Assembly (NCBI GenBank): GCA_000711775.1
Contig: ARYC01000435.1
Span: 87,525-151,524 of the forward strand
Length of the DNA stretch: 64,000 nucleotides
Origin: Oxytricha trifallax
Taxonomy: Eukaryota; Ciliophora; Spirotrichea; Sporadotrichida; Oxytrichidae
Reading direction: 5' to 3'
The notes below the pieces were generated by a model, which made no database searches, was not told where the DNA came from, and was given only the letters and a program-made list of their open reading frames with translations. Both the position numbers and the translations under genes were made by a program. Positions 1-15,000 of the stretch are shown in pieces (position 1 is the first letter of the stretch; the number at the start of each line of letters is the position of its first letter).

Positions 1-3000
1 GTACTGGAGATCAAGATCAGCAACTTTCAACACTCTCTACCAGCAACTCACCATGCCTCAAGTCAGGAAAATCATTCAGGTAAGATACCATTACAAGTAA
101 TTTTTTCTTGAACTATCTCAGCCTTACAAATATATTAAAATGAATTGAAAGACCAATTCAATTTATCAAATGAATTTCCTATCTTTAATTTGAAAGCTAA
201 AATGGTTTGTATATAGATTATGGTTGCTAATGAGACTTTGAACTAAGATGCCTTCAGTCTGGAGCACTTCAATTCACAATGGGCTAACTTCTCAAAGCTC
301 ATTTTTATTTCGAATATATAGATTAAAATGCATCAAATTCATAAAATAAACATGCTCCATGCATAAGCTAAGGACTTCGTTAAGTTTTTGACCACTCTTG
401 AGCGTCAATTCATTATGAAAATATATGACGATTCCAGTTTCTGTTTATAATACTTTAATACTACATTAAATTTTATTAACGAATTCAAGATCATCACCCG
501 TGGAGAGTTGAATGTGATTGAGGAGACTCTTCCTTCTCTACTCAATGGTTTGAAGTTAATCTGGACTATCTCTCGTCACATCAATCAGAATGATTCTAAG
601 ATGGAAGACTTACTTGAAAGCATCAGCAATGAAATCTGTGAGAAAGTCAGAGCTCAAATCGACATCATATAACATTTTTATTATAATAGAATATCCGTAC
701 TTTGGATTAAGTAAACAAATAAAATTGTTTAATAAATACATCAGAAGGATCTTCAAGATCAACCCAGCAGTTGCTATCAACACAATCACTCAAGGCATCA
801 GTGTCCTCGAGAAATGGCAGCAGCAATTCATGATTAAATTTTATGATTAAACTCAATTCATAGAGCTGATAAACATATAACAAATTGAAAATTATCATCA
901 AGACCAAAATGGAGATTGAGTCAGAGTCAACTGTAAAGAGATGGGACTTCCAAAAGACTAAGGAAATCTTCAATAAGCCAAAGTACATGAAGTAAATACT
1001 TGACGACATCAAGGAAGCTTGTAATTTTAAGTATGCAATAAAATTTACGATTTGGTTCCATATTTTTCTGGATACTTTTGAAGCATTTAATTTCAATATA
1101 ATTCTAATATTTTTTCTATGAATGTTCTTAAAGAGTTCCAATCACTATTGGGCAATGATCTTAAAGCTGTTACTGGAAGCAGCGAGCAAATTGATGTTGT
1201 TACTGACAAAGTCAAAGAAAATATTTAATTTTATTACATTGCGATAAGTATAAATCATTAATTTTTGTCTCTCATTCACATTTTTTGTTAATGAATTATT
1301 AAGAATGCGTAAGTAAACTAGAAGGTTTCCCCAATGACGTCTTCAATTCTGACTACGATGAGCAATGGAAGATGATTTTCGAAGGATTCAAGCACTCCAT
1401 CGCTCAAATCGAAGATGAGACTTCAACCCTTATCAACACCACTTTCAAGGATAAGTTGAACTCAGCCGAGGGTGCATTTGATCTCCTCCACAAGTTCAAG
1501 AATATCGTCACTAGACCAAGAATTGAAGAGCAAATGCGGAATAAGTACACTGATGTACTGACCAGATACGGCTAAGAAGTCGGTGAGATGGAGAAACTCT
1601 ATCTCAAGGGCAAGGACAACCCACCTATTTCCAAGAACATGCCACCTAAAGCAGGAGCTATTGCTTGGGCTAGAAGTATTATGGGTCGTATAAAGACACC
1701 TATCTACAAGTTCAAAACTAAATTAAAGTTTTTTACAATAGGTTTATTCATAGTTTACTTGATTTCACTAGTAAAATCGATATAATTTTCCCTAGTAATT
1801 ATTTAAAACCAAGGATGGCTTGTTGCAGCAACCAGTCGGTGTTCAAGTAACAAGACAATATATCAACCTCGCTAAGCAACTCGACGCAGAGTATGAAATG
1901 AAGATATTCCAAGATTGGAACAAAGAAAACACTGACTTGGCTATTAAGCTACTTAAAAACTTCATTCTTTCCCAGAAGTAGGATCCTGAGACTAAGCAGA
2001 TGCAATACTATGTTAACTTTGCACCTGAACTCAAAGTCATTATCAGAGAGGCCAAATTCTTGGATAGAATCGGCAAGGAAATACCTCAAACTATTATCAA
2101 TATTGCCTTATAAGAGAAAGACTACATGAGACACATTGATAAGTTTACAATTATAAATTTAAAATCGAAAATAGCAAGTTTGTTTGAATGAAATTCCTAA
2201 GTTCATAAGTATTCTATTATATAAAAGTTAAATCAACTCCTGAGAGGCTATAACTCAGCTTTAAGCAACTTAAAGCCCGTTGAAAAGAAACTTCTTGAAA
2301 AGCAAATCTCCAAGTTGAACAGATGGATGGATAAAGGTGCCTTAAACCACAATTGGTTCTCTCTTTCAATTATTTAACTTATTTATTTTTATCCATAAGA
2401 TAGTTAACGCACATTATTATTCAAAAATCAAGATCTTATTATAAAACATTAAATTGCAGAGTACATCAGAGAATGTCAAAAAGCGATTGATGAGTTTAAA
2501 GAAACCAAGAGCAGAGTTTTGCAACATGCTCAAAACATTGAGAAAAAAGTGCTCACCATTGAAAATGCTGTCATTGTAAGAGAAATCGATTTCGATAGAA
2601 AGACTCCTATGGATATTTCGGAGTTTCAAATACAATTAAAGTATTTGATTCTATAAACCATTGGATATTATCTTATATATATATATATTGTAATTATCCA
2701 AATGTAGTTTTCTGAATTCTTTGAGTCTCACAGACAAAAAATTCTGGGGGAGCTGGTCAAGGACTATCAAAACATTGGTGATATGTATTTGAAGAGTATT
2801 GAAGAGTGCACAGTTAAGACTAACAATCAAGGTGCTGAGGAGATGAGACCCTACTATTACTATTGGGAAAGAAGAATAAATCATTCTATATGTTATTATT
2901 ATTGGATTATTAATGTTTAAAATAAGTATATTACCTATATTTTAGTTGTAACTATTAATAATTAGAATCTTCAATGCAATCACAAAGATGGTCATAAGAG

Positions 3001-6000
3001 CACTCGCTGCCAATAAAACTCTCTGGATAAGAACTGATAAACCATCACTCATTAAGATGATGTCTTTCATTGAATATGATTTTCATTATGAATTAATATT
3101 TTGTCTTCTTACAATCATCCAGAAATGACCTATCACCCAACAGTGGATGAACTCAGAAATTAACTTGAAAAGTTCACCAGAGGAATTTTAGAATCCACTA
3201 AATAATTCGGAAGATGGTGGGATGGATTCTGCAAAATTTTCGAGGAGAGAATTCATGATGAGACCTCTGAAAAGTACATTCCTTATACTTTTTATGACGA
3301 TTAAGTTTTTTAACATAATTACTAAACTAAACTATTAATTCTTATATATATTAATAGAGATTTGATGTATTTCATCCTATAAATTATTAAATCAAACGAT
3401 GTGATGTTGAACCCAGTAATCACTCACTTGCATTATGAGATTTGCCAAGCCAGAAACCAAGTTATCGATAAGTTCCAACTGTTCTCAAAGGGTTGGATTA
3501 AGAAAATGAATGTGAAGAGTCTTTTCGATAAAAATGAACTCACTAAGTTCCAGAAGTTGCTCTTCAAGAACTAACAGACAAGTGAAATCTATATTTATAA
3601 GTATAACTATTATAATTTGACCATTATAAGTTACAAATAAGTATTAAAGTGTGTTAAGTGATAGAAATAAGTGATTTAATATCAATGTTTTATATTAATC
3701 GAGAAGCACATTTAAAACTTCAAAGCATACAAGAGAGAAATGAAAAAGATTCCTGATGAAGCCAGAAATTACTTTGTGTTGGTTGATCATTCAGAAGTGA
3801 AGTCAGCTACAATTGAAAAAGTAGGTGAATGGCTCACACTTTTAGGAGAAGCTCTCACAGATATGGCTTAAATAGTCATATATTCAAATAATTTAAACAT
3901 TTTCATTAATCATTCAATCAAACCATGATATATAAATAAATTGCTACAAGAGAACTCGGTTCAATCATTAAAGATATCAATGAATACGAAAAGCAATTGA
4001 AGGCTGAAATGGGAGGTCTAGATAGTTTGAAACATTTGCTTAATGTGATCAGTGAAATTAAGAACAAATCAATGGATATGGAATTCAGAATTAATGAAGT
4101 GCAAGAACAATTCAGAATTCTGAAGATGTACAAGTACGATGTTAATCCAGATATATAAATCTAAGTTGACTCAGTTGCATCAAACTGGAACGAACTTCTT
4201 GAAATGGCAGATCGTAAAGATTTTGAGGTCATTGACTTCAAGAAGAATTTCGCTCAAGTAACTCAAGGTGATGTACTAAAGTTCAAGAATGAACTCAAGG
4301 AAGAGTATGAAAAGTACATAAATCAATTTAATCATACTTATTTTTAAGCTTATACTTTAAGGAAAGGTGCATTATAATTTTTACATTAGCAATGGTCCAG
4401 GAGCTGACCACGTCACACTTGAAGATGGTGTGGAACTTCTCTAATTGAGCAAAGATTAAAACCGCAGATTCAACAGACGCAGAGAAGAGTATGTCCTGGC
4501 TGAAAAATTATTTAACTTGCCAATCTCAAAGTTCCCAGAGCTCATTAAGATGGAAGAAGACAACAAAGTTTTCGACGAAATTTATTCAATCTTTAAGGAG
4601 CACTAGTAAGGTGTCAAGGAATGGAGTATGATGCCCTGGTCCAAATTGGATGTACAAGTATTAGTCAGCGGAGCTGAGAAGTTTGAGAAACTAGTCAGAA
4701 AATTACAGAACAAAATTCCAAATGCTGAGAGCATTTCTCCCTTTGTTAAACTCAAAACAACTATTACTGGATTCAAAGATTCATTGCCACTTATTCAGCA
4801 ACTTAAAATTCCTGCTGTCTAAGAACGTCATTGGAATAAGATTATGTAGGAGACTGGTAAAGATCTTGGAGAAATTAACCTAAGATATTTATATTTAGCA
4901 ATCTTTTATTATCACATTAAACCTTAAGACCATCACACTATCAAAAGTGTTTGAATTGGAACTTTAATACTATACAGAGAAAGTCGTAGAAATTTGTCAA
5001 GAAGCCAAGGAGGAAGCTGTCTTAATTTTTCATTTAGTAAACTAAATTAATGCTTTCATAGTATCTATTCATGAATAAATGATATTTAGCTAATTAAAAT
5101 AGCTAAGAACGAAGAAAACCTGTAAAAGATTGAAACAGCTTGGAAAGTTTAAAACTTCGATATCCTTGCTTATAAGAAGGGAACTGAGCTTAAAGGCTAC
5201 GCCATTAAATCCCCAGACGATATTAGATAACTACTAGAAGATATAAATATCTTTTAGATTAGAATTCCTACATTAGACAATCATCTTTGAAATTAAAATT
5301 TAAGTCAAAGATAACATTTTGATCTTGTAGAGTTTGAATGCGAGTAAATATGTGAGGGCGATTAAAGCCAAGGTTTCGCAGTGGGAGCGAGATCTCAATA
5401 CTATCAACGATGTCATCGATGCTTGGCTTATCGTTTAGCGTAAATTACTATAATTTCAATCTTGTGATAAGCATGCATCCATATTGAATTTTTATATGTA
5501 AATGGATGTATCTAGAGAGCATCTTCGCAAGTGACGATATCAGAATGCAACTGCCAGATGAAGCCAAGAAATTTAACAAAACAGACAACAATTATAAGAA
5601 AATCATGGAAGCTGCCTTTAAAAACTCAAATGTAATTTAGAATATGCAGTATTGTCATTTTTTAAATTAAAATGTCAAACTTCTGCTAACTTTAATAATT
5701 TTAATGTAATCTAATGCTGTGTTAGAGCTGAAGGCGGTAATAGACTGAGTGAATTGAAAAACATCTCAGCTGAGCTTGATAAGTGTCAAAAGTCACTTAC
5801 TAACTATCTTGAATCCAAGAAGATGAGTTTATTTATTGATTAGTTGTGTTTTAAGAAGTTTAAATTATCTATGTTTGGAAATGGAAAATTTAATAGAGAG
5901 TTTCCCAAGATTCTATTTCATTTCTGATGACGATCTGTTGCTGATTCTTGGTTCCTCAGACCCCAGATCTATCTCTCCACATTTACTCAAATTGTTCGAT

Positions 6001-9000
6001 AATTGCAAGGATGTTATCTTTGGCAAGGGAGATAAGCAAATCATTGGTATGATTTCAGATTAATCAAATTTATATTAAGAGAGAATAACTATATCATTAT
6101 TATTTAATGAGAGAACATCTTATGAATTTTAGATTTAATTTAATGTAGATGAAGGAGAGAAATTTGACTTTGAAACTCCTCAAAAACCAGAGGGAAATGT
6201 AGAAGACTGGATGAACAAAGTTTTATATACTTTATTTCAAAGATATAATGCATATTATTAATAGGCTATTTCTTTTAAAAATTGAATATTTGTATTCAAT
6301 TTTAATTAATAAGTAGACGTAGAAATGAAAAAGACTTTACACGTAATCACTAAGAAAGCTGCTTTCTACTATGCAAAGCAAGATCGTATGGATTGGATTA
6401 AAGAGCAAATTGGTATGGTTGCCCTTGTTGGTACCCAGATTTGGTGGACCTTCTAAAAAATTAAAATCTAAAAATTTATAATTCTAAGTAGAGGATGTGT
6501 TCAGAAGAGTGAAAGAAGGTGACAAACACGCCATGAAACAAGAGCTTTCTAAAGAGACATCAGATCTAAACGATCTAATTGCTTTGATCAGAACAGATCT
6601 AGACATACTAATCCGTAAAAGTGTAAACACACTTATTATCTTGGATGTGCATGCCAGAGATATCGTAGAGAGATTCGTCAGAGACTCCATCTTAGATGCT
6701 AAAGAGTTTGAGTGGGAGTCACAACTAAGATTCTACTGGGACAAGAGAAAGGATGATCTAGCCATCAAACAATAAGCAAAGTTTATTCAAATTAAAATAA
6801 GCTTAGGTAAAATTATTCTTAAAAATGCTAAATGTACAGGTACCTTCGATTATTGCTATGAATATCAAGGACTTAACGGAAGATTGGTTATTACACCACT
6901 TACTGACAGATGTGTTATGACATTAAATGAGCATTCATATTGATTTTACAAGTTTTTAGTAACATTTCATTTAATTGATTGACTACTGCACTTACTTTCA
7001 AGTTAGGAGGTGCTCCAGCTGGTCCCGCTGGTACAGGAAAAACTGAGACAGTTAAGGATCTAGCTAAATCACTCGCTCTTCGTTGTGTTGTAACAAATTG
7101 TGGAGAAAATTTAGATTACTTCGCTATGTACATCATTTTCTCAGGTCTCATTCAAACTGGTTTTTGGGGTTGCTTCGATGAGTTCAATCGTATTAACACT
7201 GAGGTACTCATAATCAAATATCTTTTTTTTGGTAAATTTATTGAACTATGGATTTATGAGTATAAAATTTTTAAAAAGTATAATTATTTTTAGATAGAAG
7301 ATAAATTTTTAAAAAAAGCTTAATTCTAAAAAAAAGCGCTTTAATAAGTGAAATTTCGTACAATCTTTTAACTTTTTTCCCTTTAATTTTTTACTGTTAA
7401 AGATAATTACTCTCTGTCGTTTCAGCTCAGATTAAACTTATTCAAAACGGTTTAGCCCAAGAAAAGAAGAAAATTGATTTCTAAGGTACTGACAACCATT
7501 TCTTAGATAGTAATCTTACCATAAAAAAAGTCTTTTTTTTAATATTATTTTGACATGAGACTTATTCATACAGTTGGTATTTTTGTAACCATGAATCCAG
7601 GATATGCAGGTCGTTCAGAGCTCCCAGATAACCTCAAAGCTATGTTCAGACCAGTTACTATGGTCGTCCCTGATCTCATTCTTATTTGCGAGAACATGCT
7701 CATGTCTGAAGGTTTCAATTCAGCCAAGATTCTTGCCAAAAAGATGACAGTACTTTATAAGCTTTCTAAAGAGCAACTTTCAAAGCAATATCATTATGAT
7801 TTCGGTCTAAGAGCCTTGAAGTCAGTGCTAGTCATGGCTGGTTAATTGAAGAGAGCTTATGCTGATTTGCACGAGGATATTGTGCTTATGAGAGCTTTGA
7901 GAGATATGAATATGCCAAAGTTCGTATTTGATGATGTGCCTCTTTTCACTGGTTTGATTAATGATCTATTCCCCGGACTAAAAGCAGATCGTGTTGGATA
8001 TGAAGACCTCAAAGAGAAGATTGTAGAGGATCTTGAGTCAAAGAAGTACAGACATTCAGATGAGGAAATTTTCATGGATCAAGTAAACAAAATCATCCAA
8101 TTGTACGAGACTATGGGAACTCGTCACACTACTATGGTCGTAGGACCTACAGGTTCAGGTAAGAGTGTTATTATCAACACTCTCGCTTCTTCACTTAAAG
8201 AAGAAAGTGGTATTCCAACCAAGATCGATACTATCAACCCTAAGATGTGTACCCTTAATGAGCTTTATGGAGTCTTAGATCCAGATAGTAGAGATTGGAC
8301 AGATGGTCTCCTTTCCAAAACATTCAAGGATGCTAACACTGAAATTCCAGGACGTACTGAAAGACGTTGGATTATATATGATGGTGATGTCGATGCCGTT
8401 TGGGTTGAAAACATGAACTCCGTCATGGACGATAATAAAATTCTTACACTTGCTAATGGTGATCGTATTCGTTTACTCAGAACCTAAAATATGTAATTAT
8501 GACTATTTAATTTATTAAAAATGATTCAAATGGATAATTTCATTAAATTAATTGAGATTAATTTACAAAAACCATATTAATTTAGTTCTTATTTTAATAA
8601 ACTTAATTATATTCGTAACTATTTTTCTAATTAGAATAAATATGCTAGATTATTCATTATTTCTTGAAAAATAAATATTTTATAAAATTTATTATCAATA
8701 TTTTAACACAATTTTTTAAACCCTTTTTAATGTTATCAATTAAATTATTTTTAAGCAATTATAAATATTTTTTACACTAATTATATTTTTGTTATGATTA
8801 TTTATAATTTGAAACCTGCGCTATGCTTTTCGAAGTTTATGATTTGCAATATGCCTCACCTGCTACAATTTCCAGATGCGGTATGGTCTATGTCGATCCC
8901 AAGAATCTAGGTTATGCTCCCTTCTTCGAGAGATGGTGCAAAGATAAGCTCGAGAAATACTCTGAAGTCATGTACGAAAGTTTGAGAGAGCTCTATGCCA

Positions 9001-12000
9001 AGTATGTTCCAGTATGCATTCAAAAAAGTGAATGATCTATAAATCTCATTTTTAGGAATGAAAATTCATGTGAAATTAGCTTTAATTTCACATTTAACAT
9101 AATTGACAGAATCTTCGAAGGTTCAACAGGCAGCGATGAAATAGTAGAGCCCCTGAAATTCATTACTCCAAGAACTAACTTGAACTTAGTGCAATAATTA
9201 GCCACATTAATTGACTCAATCATCCCACAACCAGACCAGAACCCTCCTCAAGAAGTAGATCAACTTGAAAGACTTTTCATTTTCTGTCTTGTGTGGTCTC
9301 TTGGAGGTGCACTTATATCTGATGATAGGTTTCGACCTACTGGTAAGTCGGTAACCAGCCCGACCAATTCCGGTACCCCGGAGGTTCGAAACCGTAGTAG
9401 CACCTGGTTTTTCAGGATAAGTCTCGGATCTGAGGAGTTACTCAGAATACATCAGGCAAGGTATAGGGGGACCGCGCCAAAAATAAAAATCGACCGAACT
9501 GAACTTAAGTCGTGTTAAAACTAAAGTTCCCACCACAGTCTATCACAGGGAGTAAGCTGCCTTCTCATGGGCTGTGGTGCTACGACTAGGATTTGCGCCT
9601 GGAGTCCGTAATGAGTCTACTGTGCTTGGAAAAGGGACCCTGTATCCCAGAAGAAAAACTAAGCACGGGTAAAAACTACTGTGGATTTTCCCTGAGAGCT
9701 AACGCCGGGGTTTTTAGAAACAGAGAACTAGAGAAGAGCCAACAATCAGCCGAACAGAACATAAACATCCCCGGAAGGGGCAATTGGAAGTTGCACTGAT
9801 CGAGATAACCTGGGGTTTGGGCCAACACAGAAATGCCTTTACTACAAAGCACATAGGAACTCAGAAAGTCAAGTGTTAGTCCGAGAGTACTTTGAAAGGT
9901 TTGATGTTAATTCATATAAACGGTTGATAACCTCCCGTAATTAATTCAATGGCTAAAAATCATCATCATCATATCTGATGATAGAGAAAAGTTCTCTGAG
10001 TTTATTAGAACTACGAGTGGACTCATCTTACCATCAAGCTCCCTATATGATAACTACTTTGATATTTTTTTATAAATAACTTCTAATAACTTTTGCAATA
10101 AAATAAGACTTAAAATAATTTTAACTATAGTTTTTTTATGAAATAATGTAAAATTTAACAATCAAACTATATAAAAAGAATAAAAATTATTTTTATTTAT
10201 TGTGTAAATTATTTTAAAGTAAAACGAAAGATAAGATTATTTAAAACGATTAATTTTAGTTTTAATAGTTTTTCAATAAAAGAATTCCACAAAGTTAAAT
10301 TACTAAATATAAAATTGAAATAATATAATATAGGATGAAAATGGAGTTAGGACATTAAGTAAATTTAATTGGGTAATCAAGAATAATTTTGGAATTGAAA
10401 TTAATATAAATAAGTTCAAATAAGTTCTTTAAATATATAATAATCATCTACTATCAAACTTATCAATAGGTACAATTACTAATTCGTATTAAACAAATCA
10501 TCAATTTTTTTAACACGAAATAATTTATCACAATACTTTATTGTTAAAAATGATATTGAAAGCATGAGTTATGTACTCTGGGAAAGAAAGGTAGCTGAAT
10601 ACGAAGCTCCAGCAAACAAAAAGTTCTCATCTATTCTCGTACCCACCGTTGACACCAAAAGATACTCATGGCTTCTTAGTCAAATTATGTCTCTCAAAAA
10701 GCCTGCTATGTTCGTTGGAGACTCTGGTACTGCCAAGACTGTCACCATATTCTCTCACTTCAAGTAACTTTTAAGGTTTTTAAGTAAAATTCAGGGATTA
10801 TATGTTAAAAAAACATTAATAGTCTTAACTTAGTATGGAGAGATTCACTATCTTGAATATCAACTTCTCTTCACGTACCACATCTATGGACTTCCAGAAG
10901 AACGTAGAGGAAAATATTGATAAGAGATCATTCAAGCAATATGGTCCAAAGACTGCAGGAAAGCAATTGATTATCTTCATTGATGACTTGAACATGCCAA
11001 GAATTGATAAATATGGTACCCAATAACCAGTTGCCCTCATGAATATGGTATTTTATTCGAGATTCAGTTAATGAAAACTAACTCATGAAATTATTTTCAT
11101 GAAGTTCTTGATTGAAAGAAACCAGCTCTATCAAAGAGGCGGTGAGCTCGAACTCAGAGAAATAGTAGACACACAATATGTTGGAGCTATGACTCCACCA
11201 GGTGGTGGTAACAACCCAGTCGACCCCCGTGTAATGTCTCTCTTCTCAACCTTTAACATTACTTTCCCATCGAAAGAAGCTATCGAGAAGATTTATACTT
11301 CCATCCTTGAGAAGTAATTGGTTGAATTCCATGAAGACATCAGAAACGTAGTGCCTTTAAATGCGTATTAATATGAGAAATCTGCTAATAAATTTAATGT
11401 ATACATATTTTTACTATGATTGCCTAAAATCACCTCTGCTACACTTTCACTTTATTTCTAAATCTGCGAGAAACTTCCTCGTACTCCAGTGAAGTTCCAT
11501 TATATTTTCAACTTGAGAGATCTCTCAAGAGTTTATGAAGGTCTCTGCATGATGACCAAATTATTAAATTATTTTCATCATAAGCTAACAATTTAGATAA
11601 ATAATAGGAAGCTTATTTTACATTAAATAATAATATTTTACAATAATTTTTTGAATTAAGAAAGGCCAACCCAGTCTTCAAATTTTATATAATTAAATTG
11701 ATTTCACATTTTTTGAAAATAAATTTGAATAATAATATTAGTTAATTAAGAACCATTGACAAGTTCTAAACTAAGGAGAGCTTGGTAAGAGTATGGAGAA
11801 ATGAATGCATGCGTGTGTTCTCAGATAGACTTGTTAATGAGACAGATCGTAGTTTAGTCAGCGATTAACTCATCGGAAGTCTTTTAATGAAATATAATCC
11901 TTGCTTGCTATATCTCTAAGAATGTGTAAACTATAATATTTAAAGTCTGGTAAAAGAATTCTTCCCAGGTACTGAAGAATACGTAATGAGAAATCCTTGC

Positions 12001-15000
12001 TTATTCGGGGATTACGCACTCTCAGACCCCACTGATGAAGAGGCTGAAGATCCCAGACTATATGAAGATTTAGGAGAGTATGATGACGTTAAGAAGAAGA
12101 TGAACAAACTCCTTGAAGACTATGGATTCGAAAACAAACCCATGAATTTAGTGTTGTTCAATGATGCACTTGAGCATGTTACAAAGATTCACAGAATCAT
12201 CAGATTCCCTAAGGGTAGTTTAAATTTAATATAGATTGAGGGTTATCTCCAAAAAGGAACATATTTGCAATGCCAATAAATTTATGAGTGGCCTGTTAGT
12301 CGGAGTTGGTGGTTCAGGTAAGCAGTCACTGACCAGACTTGCTACTTTTACTGCAAACTATGATCTTTTCACAATTGGACTTGTTAGAAATTACAAAGAG
12401 GAGAACTTCCGTGAAGACTTAAGAGTCTTGTATAGAGAAGTCCTTAAAAAGCCCAAAACTTTCTTATTCACAGATGCCCATGTGGTTGAAGAAGGTTTAT
12501 ATTTTTACTTTTTATTGTATAATATATAATAAAATTTATTTCGTTGAATCGTTTCAATTTTGTTTATTAGAATCTATATTTGAGCTGCACACATTTTTAA
12601 GGAATTATTTTATTTTTTCATATAGAGATAAAAGGTTATAAATTATTATTTGGGAAAAAATCTAAAATTTGTACATAGAAATAATATTATATTATAGAAA
12701 TGTTTTTAAATTTATTATTATTACTGAATGAAACTATTCTTAAGTCATAAATGATATCTTAAAATTTATAAAATATCAATTAAATAATTTTTTAGATCTT
12801 CTTGCTTGATATAATATTAAATTATATCAAGCAAGAAGGTTTCTTGGAATTGATCAATAACATTCTTACAATCGGTATGGTTCCAGCCCTTTTCCCAGAA
12901 GAAGAGAAGGATGGTCTCACCTTCCCATTAGATGAAGAAATGAGAAAGCAAGGTCTCCCAGACACTAAGGAATTCAGATGGCAATACTATGTCAACAGAG
13001 CAAGAGAGAATCTTCACATTATTCTTGCAATAAGCAAGTATTATTATTCAATAAGTGCGTATTTCATCATTTAATATGTGTTAAATGTCTCCTGCCGGTG
13101 ACACTCTCCGTCTCAGATGTAGAAACTTCCCAGGTCTAGTCTCAAACACAAATATTGATTGGTTCTTCGCTTGGCCTGAAGATGCCTTAGCTGCTGTCGC
13201 CTCTTACTTCTTGGTAAACGTCGAGCTGGAAGACGACCACAGACAACCAGTTACAGATCACATTTACTTAGAACTTCATATTATCTTTACTTCATTTGCT
13301 TCTTCCCAATTAAAAATCATTAATTTAGCATTTAATTTAATCGATTGTGATGATCCATCAATCAGTACAACAGTATTCAGTAGAGTTCGAAGCAATTTAT
13401 AAGCGCAAAAACTATTCTACTCCCAAGAACTATTTAGATTTCATTGACAATTACATAAAATACTTAACCAACAATAGAAAAACGATTGACTCAAATGTGA
13501 GAAGACTTGAGGGTGGTCTCACTACTCTAGCTAAAGCTCAAGAAGACACTGAAGTCTTATCCAAGGAATTGGCTTCTGTAAAATATACTGATGAAATTAG
13601 ATTAAGAAATTGTCATTATTTAATTTATTATTTTTGTTGGCTATCAAGAATGCTGAAATTGCAGAAAAGAAAAAGGTTGTCGAGGAGCTTATCGCAGATA
13701 TCACTGAGAAATCAGAAATTGCTGGGAAACATTTATAAGATTTCATTATCCTATAATTTAGTTTTATCATGAAATTTTGAGTATTATTTTAAGTTCAAAC
13801 AACAAGCTATTGCAGTAGAAAAGAAGACATTTTTGGATTAACAGAGTGTCATTATTGCCAAAGAAGAGGAGGAAGCTAGAATTGCTCTAGATGAAGCTCT
13901 CCCCGCTCTTGAAGCTGCATCACAAGCACTTAACAACATTAAACCATCTCATATTACTGAAATCAAGTCCCTTCCTCAGCCACCTTAAATCATTCAAGAT
14001 GTGTGCACCATTCAAACACAAAATATCTTCAATAGAATTATAAATATTTTCAAGTTCTAGGTAATATGAAAATGGTTAATTTGTATGTTTACGAAGAAGT
14101 GTTGGAAGATCCATATCTTTGATTAAAAGACCAAAGCATCTCAACATAAACTAAAAAACGAAGTAATTCATTGAAATGCTAACCTAAATAAACCATTGTT
14201 AAGATATACAAAACATTTTGATAGTACAGTAGAAAGTAAGATAAAATACGACCTTAATCATTTAAAGAGATTAGAATAAAATAATTATGATAGAAAACCA
14301 ATTAAAATGTTTTATTATAATATCTCTCAGACCTTAAATAATAATTACCTCTTATTTTTTTAAAACATTTTTTATTTATAATTAAACTGCTTGAGAGTTT
14401 TGGGGTTTCTATTCAAAATTCATTATTATTTTAAAGTTCTCTTAATTCTAAGCTAAACATCTTAGTAATTTGTTACTTCTTGTATCCAAAGGGAGGTGCA
14501 GATGATCAATGGGCCTCAGTTAAGCTTAAATTGCTCGGAGATATGCAGCTTTTGACAAACCTCAAAGAATATGATGTCTCTAAGACCAAGAGTGATCAAG
14601 CAAGCAGAGCTAAGAGGAAACTCACTCAACTCGAGAAAGATTGCGGCTGCACAGGTATCGAGCTACAGCAACTTATTATCTCTAAGAATATGGCTACAGG
14701 TGGTCTTTTCCAATGGGTTATCGCCACTGTTAAGTATTGATTATCATAAAAGCAATCAAAAAATGAAGTTTAAGCCATATTTAAATAAAGATTTAAGTGT
14801 TATGATATCTATAAGGATGTCGAGCCTAAGAGAAAGAAGGCTGAATAAATGAGACAGGCAAAAGCCCAAGGAGAAAGAGAACTTGCTGAGACAGAAGCCA
14901 GATTGAAGGAAGTCACAGAAAAGTTGAATATTTTGAACGCAAACAAAGCTGTGAAGCAAGCAGAGTTGGATGACCTAGAAGCTAAGTCACGTGAGATGTA

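Noticed and set aside
80..121. GTAAGA...TCAG segment after the first dynein coding block as a spliceosomal intron
   Set aside because: Removing it leads into a short stretch that does not continue dynein and soon stops; the MDS/IES border here is unresolved, so no intron was called.
9384..9395. True tRNA gene at the B-box-like motif
   Set aside because: No acceptor-stem or anticodon-arm pairing was found; the motifs only support a tRNA-related promoter.
9291..9799. Open frames in the GC-rich dynein insert as genes
   Set aside because: They lack any recognisable motif and differ in codon texture from local genes; the insert looks non-coding.
14398..14412. TTTTGGGG-like telomeric motif in a dynein interruption, as a possible TBE remnant
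   Set aside because: Only about eight bases match and there is no inverted partner or target duplication nearby.
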